From positions 89,507,656 to 89,571,655 of the forward strand of contig OW121847.1 of the NCBI GenBank assembly GCA_933228895.1: a DNA stretch of 64,000 nucleotides, in the 5' to 3' direction. Positions 22,676 through 34,600 of this stretch are shown here, piece after piece (position 1 is the stretch's first letter; each line of letters starts with the position of its first letter). The DNA comes from Platycnemis pennipes (lineage: Eukaryota; Arthropoda; Insecta; Odonata; Platycnemididae). A model generated the notes under the pieces. It saw only the letters and a list, made by a program, of their open reading frames with translations. It was not told the origin of the DNA and made no database searches. The translations under genes and the position numbers were made by a program.

Positions 22676-23450
22676 TCTGGCATCTGGAAGATTTTGTGCC
22701 TTCTTTTCCTAAACGAGAAGGAATGCAGCCATTCCGATACACCCACCGCATCAAACCACTCAGAAGGAGTGGAGGAGGAGCAGCCGAAAAAGCGTATGAG
22801 ACAGAGAGAAAACGATAGGGTAGGAAGAGGACAAAATGTATCCGGTCCCCAGCGGACAAGGACTACATCGAAACTGCGCCGAGCCCCGTCGGAAGTCGAC
22901 CCGCGAGCATTTTAAACGACAAATGTTTGCAATGCAAAAGCGGAGGGAGTTGGGCGATATCAGCAAGGGGGTGGGTGTCTAGAGGACGAGAAAGGCAGGG
23001 GTGGGTGAAAGGGGTGCGGGGCAGTTGAGGATTGGGGTAGACAAACGAAGGGGGTGAGGCGCAAAAATTTTCCGCCCGAGCGGAGAAGACAGAAAAAGAA
23101 AGGGAGAGAGAGAGCGGGGAAGAGAGCGCTGACGGCGGAGTCATTTCGCGAATCTCACCGCTCCCCCCGCAGAAGAGATAAGCTCTTCAGGGACTGCGAG
23201 GATGGGAAAGAAGGGAAGAACCATTTGGATGCTTTGGATTGTTCCGAGAAGAGCGCGGCTGATCGAGGAGCGAGATTGGGAGTCAAGTGGTCGGGGGAAC
23301 GGGACACGGTTCCAGGAGGAGACGGCTTTAAGGAAAATCTCACTGGAAGGGAGTCCAGCATACGCGTCCTCGGACCCGCTCGCGTTTAAGTTTCCACATC
23401 ATCGGGAATATCCACCGCGTGGGTCCATGTTGCCGTGACGACAGTTTCGC
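22676..23450. other. GC-rich island, no gene recognised
   Basis: A purine-rich, CpG-containing block carries up to five overlapping ORFs of 66-112 codons on both strands. None has a family signature, and heavy overlap argues for composition rather than coding. It could be regulatory. Confidence 0.35.
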
Positions 23451-26400
23451 GGGGCGTGATACACATCACATTATGGTCATGAGTATGATTAACAGGTCAA
23501 CATTTTTTTAAATCAATCTAGGTCTCTGAAGTTCAGATTATGTTGCTGGCTAGCCTACTTAAGAAAATAACTATCCTTATCCAAATTTTCCTGATAGATT
23601 TTATATTAATCTTTCACATTGGCATCGTTGAGTATTTACGATGCTTCTTGGGAAGAGAAAGGAAGCAATTGGCGCAGAAAGACCGAAAATGGTGAAGCAC
23701 CCTACAAACAATAACCGAATAATGACCTTTTCGCCGATCTTGCAGTCAAGGCAGTCTTTCGGCTCGAGGTCAGACGTGATTGTAAAGTTTCGAGCCTGTC
23801 TGGCGCTTAAAAGACTCTCATCGAAACGTATTATCTCAGTCCGAGAGGACAATATCAAGATGAGATTGAAAGAAATAGGAGGAAGGGTGGAGAAATATCC
23901 GGCGTTGGAATTACCCAGCCATCAACGACGGAAGCTAAGGCCCATGGTTTAACAACCACATATTATTTGACAGAGACCGATATCCACTTACAAAAAAATA
24001 TTTATGCCACCACACCGCAATATTGGAACCAGTACTTTGAAAATCTTACATTTTAACTACCTTATCAACTCAATACCCTAGAATAAACATTTGAGGCTCA
24101 TTTTTTCAGTATTTTATGTCTTCCGTCCGGTCCTGGGCGCGGTTATTTATCGAATTATTTTCCTCAATGAGAACGCGTACCTATCCAGCGGAGGGAAAGT
24201 GTGTAACAATCTTTAACAATTTGTGTTCACTTTTTGTAGCCTTTTACTTCCGACGGACGGAGTGGTGAACCTTAAGTGCGCGTCATGCAACACTTTAGCT
24301 ACACCGAGATACCGCTGAAAATAATTTTCCTCGACCTTCTTTGCTCTACTTTCACTTTTAAAACGTCTAGTAATCGATAACTCTAGCTGTTGTAGCACCT
24401 AAAACCCAAGTTTACTTCTACTAAGGTCCCGAAAGTCTACCCGACTAGCTATCGTGCCTCTACTTCACGTTATAAACCCATATTTGGGCGATTCGCATGA
24501 GCAAATCATTCTTCGTTATGCTGCTCTTTTTAAGTCAGTGGTTCGTAACTTTTCAGCTGCTCACATCCCTTTAATTCTCAGCATGTGTTCTCGCACCTTC
24601 TCGCAAAATGTTGAGATTTTAATCACTAAAGAGAGGGAAAAAATTGGGTACTTTGTAAAATAACGATATAAATGCACTTTACTTCATAAAAGTTTTCAAT
24701 TATAACATACATTCCATGTATGAAAAGCTCTTTCGATTGATTCATAGAGGTTTCGATGGCATTTAACTCTGCCCAGATGCATATAATAGCATACAATACA
24801 GTACATATCATTGATTTCTGAGGAGAATTATCATTCTGAAATATCAGTGTTAGTATAAATTCCAAAAACTCCACGATCGGTTCCTCACTGGTTGCAGCAA
24901 CTGTATAGTTCACCATGCCTTTTTATCCCATTCTTACATCCCCGGAACAAGCCACTCGCATCCAAAGGGGTTTTTTGTTAAGGGATCCGTTGCATGTAAC
25001 TCACACGAAACTCTCCGTCATTTTTCTGACTCGTGTACAATGATGCGTTTGGCCCTGAATGGTAAATCGGTGTTCTATCCACTAACTCGGCACCCGAGGA
25101 AAGGACCCATCGAGCAAGACCGCTCAAGCTCGGATGAATGCGCTTTTTCGGGAAGCGTCCTCAAGTCATCCCCACAATGCGTCGGCAGCGGGAGGGCTCC
25201 CCTCCGCATATCTCACGTGCCTCATCGATTTCGGCGAAATTCAACGGGCGGTCCTTAATTTACGAAGACGAGAGAAAGAACGACCTTCCCAAATTAAATT
25301 GAAATTTGAAGCATTATTTTTTGTCTACCGCGACTTCGGGCAACGACTTTCACGGAACATTTCCCGCCTGAAGACTCAATCTTGCGTAGGATCCAAAGGA
25401 TACGGGATCAATTAACTGATTTAGGGGACAGAGAGGGAGAGTCAATGGCCACAACGGCCACTGGCAATTTGCGCAGGAACCCGGAGCGTACAAAACATTT
25501 TTGCGCGGCTGACGCAAAATTTTCGAAGCTCATAAATCACGTTTTCGTGGGAAGTGGTGGAAGAGGAAAATTTTCGCATTATGTCTAATTCTCGCGAGCA
25601 TGAAGCCGTAAATTATGTTCGCAAAAACAGCCTGAAAGCGGAGCGTTATTATACCTTCGCCAGAGTTGACGCCAACATCCCGTGAAAAATAAACCTGCAT
25701 TCACACCGGCAATTTTCCCATTAAAGACCGTGGATGCCCGAAAATTAATACCTTAACTACATTTTGACAAGTATAATAGGTATGCAATGCGGTGGTTTCG
25801 TTCTTTCAATGTTCTATATTTGTATAGAATTAGAAAAAATAATTGAAAGGTAGCAACAATTGCATTATATTTTATCCATGCATGCCACTAGGACAAAATT
25901 AGCTATGCAAAACATTTAACTGAATCTTTATTAAAAATGTGTTCTCTTTATGCTTCACAAAAAACTTTTCGTTTGCCAGTTTCAGCAGTTTTACCGCCGC
26001 GGTGGTGTTAACCTCTCACCTTCAAAACCTAATGCCGCGGCTTCGTAGTCCTCTATGGTGGGTTTTTCACTAGGTATCTTCGAAATGGATAAGCTTTTTG
26101 TCTTCATTATAATGTTACATTCCCTAGGGTAAGAGGCCAAAGTCCCATTCCTGGGGCTTTAACAAAAATTAATTGAATATAAACGCTGACATGGGCGATT
26201 ACCAAAAATATCATTAATTCATTAAGTACCCCAATTGAGAACTCATACTTTCGTATGATTTTTGCGGCTATTTAAGGGGATTTTTAGGATTCTTGTTTTT
26301 TATTAAGAGAATTATTTGGTGCCTTGAAAAAAGCCTTTTCGAGTATATATTTTGCTAATAATGAAGACCTTGCCTTGACATTCGGCAAGTTTTGTCCTCA

Positions 26401-27837
26401 TGTGAAATGTGTGATTTACAAGATAAGACTCCATGAAGATCAGCATTTGTTTGAAAATGATCGAGAAGAATCATACAAAAACTTAAATCGAGAACTTCTT
26501 AAAACCATTACCTTTAGTGCAGTTGATTGATTTGAAGTCACGTGTTCGAAGAAAGATTCAGTTTGAAAAGCCCTCTGAGTTATACTCCATAAACCACCGA
26601 AAAAAATCAATCTTTTCGAGAATATTAAGAAACACAAGCACTATAGTAGATGAGAGATGGTATCGACAAAGAATTTTAATGTGCTACCGTCCCATCAGTT
26701 TCTATAATTGTCACATTTTAGCCATTAAAAAGAGTCAAAAAGGTACCATGAACTACAATCGTTATTCTTCATGCCATACACTTGTTAACATCAGAAAATC
26801 TAACATAAGTTGGATTTCTAATTTTTGTCTTAACCGATAGTATTTTCCCAGCCGTTGCAAAAAAATATTTGGTATTTTCTGTACCTAGAAGTTCAGTGTT
26901 TCTGCAGTAATTTCCAAACCATAGTTGATAAAGTTAAGGGGAAAATCGTAATACTTCAAGTACATATAAATAAGAAGCCACATATTTTAATTAAAGAAAT
27001 CGCTATAAATTTTAGCTATCCTATTGCGTAAAATAACTAAAAATAAACCCAAAAATTGCGTACTATAATACACAAAACAAATGAAAATATCCCGCATGAA
27101 AAATTTGTGCTCAGGGACTAAAATGAAGATATGTTGGTTTACTTCAATAAACTTAAAGTTTCCTGACTATTAGGTGCATATGAATACATTAAAACTGCCC
27201 TAAGCAATTTTCTCATATTAAAAGAAAGCATAACTTGATTATCCTATGATGTTTAAGGCCTAATTAAATGAACAAAATAACATAATGAATAAAATAAATT
27301 TCTCACGATTTCGAGAAGACACAACATCAGATGGCAAACCTGGAGAGCTTTCCACTACATGTATTCACGCGGAAGTGTGGGAAGGTGGTGGTTAGGAAAG
27401 CTTCTTGGGAGGGGAGTATAAGGAGCCTGTGAGGAATGTTGTGGTATTCAGCACCCAAGGGAATAGACAGAAAAAAACGACTGCTCCCGACGAAAAAAAA
27501 ATCCCAGGGGAAGTTGGGGAATTAGATCCCGGTTAAAGGGCCTGGGGAGGCCCATCAGGAGCTGTACTGTTGTGAGAAGGAATGGAATGAAGCGAGGTCA
27601 CCGTTCATTTTGGTGTTATCAAGGGAAACAGAAAATATCCGACGAAGGAGAAGTATTATAGGCACATATGTTCATTTAGATCCTTAAAATTACTACGGAT
27701 GCATTTACTAAGTACAAATTCATCAAGTTCACCACCTTATCTTACAGAGAACAATTTCAATGCATTATTCATGCAATTAACTAGGTAAGGCATATTTAAT
27801 GGATTGGTTATTTTCTATCAGGGGTTTCACGAAGGAT
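23451..27837. other. Gene-free stretch
   Basis: Mostly AT-rich. A GC-rich patch at about 25040-25600 again yields overlapping ORFs without domains. Around 26120-26180 lies sequence vaguely similar to 54745-54800 (GGTAARAG..., CTGGGG.TTTAA), possibly an old dispersed repeat. No exon could be identified. Confidence 0.35.
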
Positions 27838-27990
27838 GCTCCCACCGTGATAGTCAGATCGGTAACGTGCTGGCCTGGAAAACCAAAGATTGCGGGTTCG
27901 AGTCCCACCCAAGGCACGGATGTTGTGGTTGCGCAACGACTACGACCCTTGTTTAGACAGAGAGATATAATCTTAGCCGTTAAGGCAGGG
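27838..27990 (+). mobile_element. tRNA-derived SINE
   Basis: The head reads TGATAGTCAGATCGGTAACG (A-box region) and GCGGGTTCGAGTCCCACC (B box, near-perfect). A non-tRNA body follows (GGATGTTGTGGTTGCGCAAC). It is related to the SINE at 7517-7645. It lies 0.4 kb upstream of the first channel exon seen. Confidence 0.7.
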
Positions 27991-28162
27991 GTGTCAGGTT
28001 ATCGTGCAGAGTTGTAAATGGCAGGGCATGTCGTGTGTAATTAGGTTAAAATGTAGGTTAGATGGTGCTACATAATCTACGCATTTGGAGGAGCAAAAAT
28101 CAACCATGCGACTTGCGCTAATCTCAAGATTAATGACTTAGTTTAGATTAATAAAACCAAAG

Positions 28163-28276
28163 TCGTATGTGAAAGAGAAGAAATACGTAAATATGAAGAG
28201 ATTAGCCGATAGAAGAACTCAGTGGAGAGCTGCGTCAAACCAATCTGAGGATTGATGACTTATGATGATGAGTCGT
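28163..28276 (+). mobile_element. RTE-like LINE 3'-end fragment
   Basis: About 110 bp encode VKEKKYVNMKRLADRRTQWR and AASNQSED, closely matching the extreme C-terminus of the RTE copy at 38495-39110. It ends in an ATGATGATGAG tail, typical of the 3' end of this element. It is a severely 5'-truncated insertion just upstream of the exon at 28384. Confidence 0.85.
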
Positions 28277-28383
28277 CTGAGCGCCTAAAAACCCGAATTC
28301 AAGGCTATGCAACATCCTATAGTGCATCTACGGTCATGAGTTAATAGGATATCAGTGCCATAATGATATAACTTATTTTCCAG

Positions 28384-28607
28384 GATTACGAGGTGGACTT
28401 GTACCTGAGGCAGAAGTGGCAGGATGAAAGGTTGAAGCACGCTGAGATCACGGAGGCCCTGGATTTGAACGACCCCAATCTTGTGAAGGCCATCTGGAAG
28501 CCAGAGGTTTACTTTCCCAACGCCAAGAACGCCGAATTCCAATTCGTCACTGTTCCAAACGTCTTGGTGAGAATCAATCCTGATGGAGGTATCCTGTACA
28601 TGCTCAG
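28384..28607 (+). CDS. Channel exon A: extracellular domain, loops A/E region
   Basis: Preceded by TATTTTCCAG and followed by AG/GTATAC. It encodes DYEVDLYLRQKWQDERL, then WKPEVYFPNAK and VRINPDGGILYMLR, matching the conserved W-x-P-(D/E)-x-(F/Y)-F-N-x-K block of chloride-channel subunits. The acceptor falls at a codon boundary, so an upstream exon, probably ending in Met, is required. The exon ends after two bases of an Arg codon. Confidence 0.93.
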
Positions 28608-31600
28608 GTATACAACTTGGTTCTTATCTTTCCATAAGACCTGAAACGAATGTTAAAATGATGTCAGGTCACACATGAACAGCTCCACCACACAAACCTC
28701 TTCATCCTCCTGCCACACACCCTAGCAGTGACTTGTAGGGTAGTACGTATATGTAGACCACGTCGAATACAGAGATCCAAGTACCATTCTAGACGTCTAT
28801 GATAGAGACATAAGAGGTGAGTGTTCGTAGAGAAGATAGAAATTCGAATCGGTAAACATAGATGGAGATTCAAGAAAATTTACGATGCGTAACAAGGACG
28901 CGTGGAGAAGGACGTGTGAGCAACAAGTAGGACAAAGCCAACCCAATGTTTTGGCCGACTGCAATATGTACAACCTTCGGTCAAATGCATGTGTGGGTAT
29001 ATGAATGGCTGACCATGCAACTAGATGCTTTTTCTCTTGGTTGGTTTCGCCGATTGGTTGACGCTGTAGGCCATTCTGTCCACGGCTTCCCCGCTTCAGC
29101 CATTCGATTAGCAATTGCGTGAAAAATACTTCCGTCCCTCTCCTCTACATTCAATCTTCCAACGGTCACCCTCGGCTCTTTCATGCACGAGTCATTTCGG
29201 CCAACATAACTACAAAATGTGTGTATTGCCGAACGCCATTTTATAATTGAAATCGGTATTCTCCGAAGTTGCTGCACGTTCTTTCACACAAACATCATTG
29301 ATAAACTCCCCACCTTAAAAGTTGCTCAGCAAAAAACGGACATTTTTCAGTCGTCACTTCGACATAGTACTGAGGCGAGAAACTGTGTGGGATTGAAAAA
29401 GAGCAAAAGACCATTGGTAGTGAAAAACAGGAGTCCACATAAAGAGCCGTTGGTTCGGTCTGCTTAATTTTGAGAAGTACTCGATTATATTCATAGCGCT
29501 GAAACATTTTTTATACCAAGAAAGATGATTTTCATCGGCAACTAAACTCTTGCCATCCAACCTAAGACAAAGACTACCGACAAAAAACATCACATATTGA
29601 GTAGCATTTCAAACCCTTGATGAGCTTATGTCCACACGCATGCCAATTTTAACTTTCCAAAGGTTATAGCAAGGCCGTTTTTAAAAACGTTCGTCTCAGT
29701 GCCTGTTCGATACATGGTTCTATGACGCAGCTGCACTCTGTGCGTAGGCGATAGGGAATACATTCAACCAGGGGCTAGTAGTCTACTTAGCTATTTTTTA
29801 GACGGTGGCAAAGTTCACCACGCGGGTAGGTAGAAGAGATAGAATCTTAGTAGTATTTGCCTTCTCGTATTTAATTATTTTGGAGAGTCCCTACTTTATT
29901 CCGTCGTTCGAACATCTTCTTGCCGTCACTTTTAGCATCGAAGTTTAGAACGAATTCTACACAGCAATATTTTTTAACCGTAAAGTGATTTGAGCTCATG
30001 ACCTTTTCCTCATGAAATAATGCGTGCCTTTGATTCACACGAATAAGACTAATGAATGGGGGGAGGGCTGTCGACCAGAGGCTAAGTGAAAAGTGTTCGA
30101 AATAGCCCAACTGAAAGGAACAAGCTACAATCATTTCATTCGTGTCTACAACGAGCAACTTCGGTAATTAAAAATTAATGGCACAGTAACAAGTGGAAAG
30201 AATGTTTAACGCGAAGCTTGTGATTGCAAAGTCTGAACCCAGACGGGGTGCTAAGTACAAATTGTACCGGGTGGAGCAACAAATTGCGAGGAAAATTTCC
30301 CTAGGGCATGAACAAATGCGCGGAACAAGTAGGCCACATTCTGATTCCATGCACCGTCCTAGGATTTAGCTCTGTTAGTTAGGTTACATGATGCGACATA
30401 ACCTCAGCAGGTGGAGCATCTCAAGCACCAAATTCTGCTACGAGACATTGATTTGCGGTAGCCAGAATAATTTTTTCACATCACGTTGGTTTTGAGCTGG
30501 AAAAAAATTTTCTCCATGAATATGAGTGTATAGAACTGCGTTGATAAATTTATATTTATTCTAGCAAACTAAAATATGCACAATGTAATTAGAAGACTTG
30601 GAGAAAGAGTAACAGGAGAAGCATCGCCATGACCGAAGTTTGTGCCGATGGACAGGATGGATTTAGAACTTCTTTGAAGCCTATCAACTTAACTACCGGA
30701 TAAAAGGTCATAACTCGAAGATTCCAAAGCTGTGTTGCGCGATTGTCCGTAACCTACGTCAAGGTGACATCATACGTCTCGAATTAAGGGTTTCCGAACG
30801 CCAGACTCATTTCGAATGCGTACGAAATGACTGGGTTACCCCTTTTGGGTTACGGGGCAATGAGCACCAAATCCCTCAGACATGAGTCTGCCTTCCCAGA
30901 TATAATCTACAGAGTCTGCCTCCTCTTAATTAGTCACTTTTCCTAGGAACGGCCCTTTCCAGAACATAGTGTGGAAATAATAGTGGCTAATTCTTCGACT
31001 GTAAATGATGATTCGATTGACAGTTCCTATTGTCGAAATGATTGATGAGTCCGTTTAGTCCTCCGCAGGTAACTACCTTCGTCTTTTTGGTAGGGATTTG
31101 GATAGACGAAGTCACCTTTCGGAAGCTTCTTGGATTAATTACGGTTTTATTCTAAATACAAATGAGTTTTATTTAGAAATAATGAAGATTTCAATACTTT
31201 CTTCTTTTGTAGCTCCCTCGCCTTTGGTCCTTAACACATGCATTGATCTTGCAATATTTCTATCGATTTAGGAATCCATTTAATCTTATGATACGACACT
31301 TTTTGGCCCTAATTTTATTGCCTTTACCTCGTAACCTTTGACTCCGTAAGCCTTGAAGGTCAAGAGATGACGACAGAGATCTGGGGACCTTACCATCGAC
31401 CTTAGCAATAATTAAAACCTATGATTCAACATGTTGCTTGCCACGATCCGCTATTATAACTCCTGTGACCTTAACTGTGCCCTTTCAAGGATCGCGGTTG
31501 TTTATTTGCAAAAGAAAGTGGCTCCATCGTGTTACTCATGCCCGAAAATCCAATTTTTGCAAAAAAAATTCCGACTTTTTTGTATCTCTTAATTTTTTCC

Positions 31601-34600
31601 ATTGAGGTAAATCTCTAAACTTTTTCCATAAAGTAAAATTTGGATTTTGATTTGGAACCCATTCTGGGATCAAAAGGTCAAATTTCTAAAATGTTGTTAA
31701 CACTCAATAAAACATACAATCTTTTTCTATTCTTCTGCCAAATTTCATTCACATAACGCTAACGAAAGTGTCTAAATGTAGAGGTAAAAAATGACACACG
31801 ATCAATTGGACAGTCGGTAACATTTTCCCGATTAAGCTCGCCAATTGGCTCAAAACTGGTTTTATTCAATTAACATCCATTTAATGCAAAGAGTACCTAC
31901 AACAAATTCCAATCCCTACTTAAAATTTGAGAGCAACTATAAATGGATCGATACCGCATTTTATTAGTTCTTCACGCAAATTATTTACAACGTAAAATGA
32001 GGAATTTCTGTTTTGTAACTGAATTGAAAGATGACATCGGTTAAAAGTAGTTTTCTGGGGCCATCTCAGGCAGTCGGTAATTAGGAGGGTTCCAGCTCCA
32101 TCATAGAATCACGACATGCAAGCACGTGCACAACTAACAGGGGTACGATACACATGTTCACTTGTTGTGATGTCTCATAGTTGTTAACGTTTAAATAGAA
32201 CTTGTTGTGGTTGATAGCCACGGAAGGTCCCCGCAGCGCACCGAGGACAACGGTCCACGTAAGACCTCGGAACCCGAGGAGGGGTTCTGGATCAGGACGC
32301 TGGCGAGCTGGGGCTCTCCTAATTATAGACGACCTGAGGCATGGCATCAGAAAACTACTTTTAACCATTATATCAGTTTTTAAAGGCTATTCCATGATAA
32401 TGGCATTTCTCTTTTTCCAGGCTAAAAGTCACATTTTCTTGCATATCAGTTTTTAAAGGCTATTTCATGACAATGGCATTTCTCTTTTTCCAGGCTAAAA
32501 CTCACATTTTCCTGCATGATGGATTTGGCCAAGTTTCCCCTCGACAGCCAAATCTGTACCATGGAAGTTGCAAGCTGTAAGTAATTAGATTAAGTTCACG
32601 TAAGTAGTTCGATTTTGTTTGCAATCTTAAAATCGTCCATGAGCGCTCAAATACAACTGGCAAAATTAGAGAATTTGGGATGAAATCATTTAGTGCCTCA
32701 AATCATCTACATTGCATTAGAGAAGATAACATGAAATGACATGAAATGATCACGTAGGATAACCATCATATGTAATTAGGTCGGTGCCCATTGATTTTTT
32801 TACTTTTTTCTAGGCGATGCCATAAAATGGCTATATTACTTTGAAAAGGAAGTGATTTTCGTTTGTGCAATCCCGTTTATTTGCACTGCGGAAAATGGGA
32901 TGGCAACTGTTTAAGCAAAGTTATGAACAATTAATAAACCTACATCGTCTTAACATACAGATCATCTAGTAATGCCCCTCTTGGCTTCAAACAATCCTGA
33001 ATTTAAATCGCTTTCGGTCCCAGGTTTTGACAATGACTTTCGAACTACCTTTCTCCATCCTCTGGGAAAATATTTATTCGTGGAAGATATTTTATCTTTC
33101 CCAAATGAAAATAGAGGTTCAATGTTGAATGAATATCTTCTAAACGTATTTCTTCATCGTTGCCATTTCATCACCCTGAAATTAGCTGTGTGTGCATCAC
33201 GATATTAGAATACTTATTCTAAGATCCTGGTGTGCATAATGCAATTTATTTTTCGCTAGAACAGATTAGATATCTAGTCTGGAGCACTGTGATAACAAGA
33301 TCAATAAGACATGCCATGAATGGTCACATAAAAGCCGAAACGAGCAGAATACTGCAACCATCAACGGAGTTGCCAACAGCCACCCAATACCCTAAGCTTT
33401 TTCGCCCACGCAATGAATGATTTTTAATTTTTTTCAACAAATATACCCTTGCCATTTTCTCAGGTTCAAAGATTCACGAATCTCTGGCCAACCCGCGAAA
33501 TACTGGGAAACAATTTATCACCCACCCACAGCCGCACAAGAGCTGTTTCGCTTGAAGACACTCCCGAAGTTAGCATCCACGAGACAGCACACCATTAGTG
33601 GCCCTTGCAAAATGGTCCGGGAGCTGCAGATCCCAAGAGTTTCGAACGGGGCTGCGAAATATATATATCCCGGAGGCGGCGCTTTGGAGCGAAATGAATT
33701 CGGAGTACTCTGCCCCCCTCCCTCAGCACAATCCGTCGGAATCCGAATCGAAAATCCATTAAGGTCACCCAAAAATAGCTAGGATCTCCTCCTTCCACAG
33801 ACATTAACAACTCAAACGCTTTACGACGTCTCCTCTCCGCCAACCCCTCCCCGAGTCCCTTCGGGTATTAAAACTGGAGTCAACCGAATTGACAAGGGGC
33901 GGAGGGAGAGGGGGTAATGGCTTCCTATCCCAACATAGCGGGTTCATAACCCGGCAGTGGCTGAGATCCGTCGGCAGGGGAGGAATTCTGTTTCGTCCTC
34001 TTTCTCCTTTTTTTTCTCTTTCTCTCATTCTCACTCTTAAGTCTCTGTCTCCTTTACCTCTTCTCTAGGCGCGGTGAGACTCGGAGGATACATCGTAATC
34101 ATTTCATTCCTTCTCCAAAATTAAAATAAAATACAAAACTAAACCACGATTCTAGCTTCCATCCTAATATCTAGGGTTTGAGTCCCGGCGCGGCAGTGGC
34201 AGAGATTTTTGTCGGTATACCGGTCCTTCCTTGAGTGCTCTGGAGAGAGCAATCCAAGTTCAGCACTCCGTCCGTCGGATAGGACGTTGAACTTTTAAGC
34301 TCAAGGGTCAAGCTTAACTGTTGTCAATAGTGACGTTTCCGACGCCGGGTTTTCCTCAACCCATGTTCCATTCCCTGAAAAACTCCCATCATATCCAATT
34401 ACAGTGCGAAGAACACCTCAAGTTCAGTACTCCGTCCGTCAGATGAGACGTTAAACCGTGAACTCCTTGGTACCTTTCATGAAATGTAAGCTAATGCCGA
34501 AACCGCGTTCTCCTCAGCCCTCCCCCGTTTCCTGAAAAATTCTATTCCGTTTCCGATTGCCAACAAATCCTGAATGGCACCGATTGCCTCAACCGTCCGT

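Noticed and set aside
22552..23438. Overlapping ORFs of 66-112 codons, including 111 codons at 23054-23389
   Set aside because: Purine-rich low-complexity products without motifs, in mutually overlapping frames.
26120..26180. Dispersed repeat shared with 54745-54800
   Set aside because: Similarity is limited to a few short words (GGTAA.AG, CTGGGG.TTTAA); too weak to call without alignment.
27838..27930. Functional tRNA gene
   Set aside because: The A and B boxes are good but the acceptor and anticodon stems do not pair convincingly, and a SINE body follows.
32421..32493. Upstream acceptor at 32420/32421 as the true start of the Cys-loop exon
   Set aside because: It adds 73 bp, shifts the frame and leads to a stop, whereas the acceptor before 32494 joins exons A and C in frame with a perfect Cys loop.
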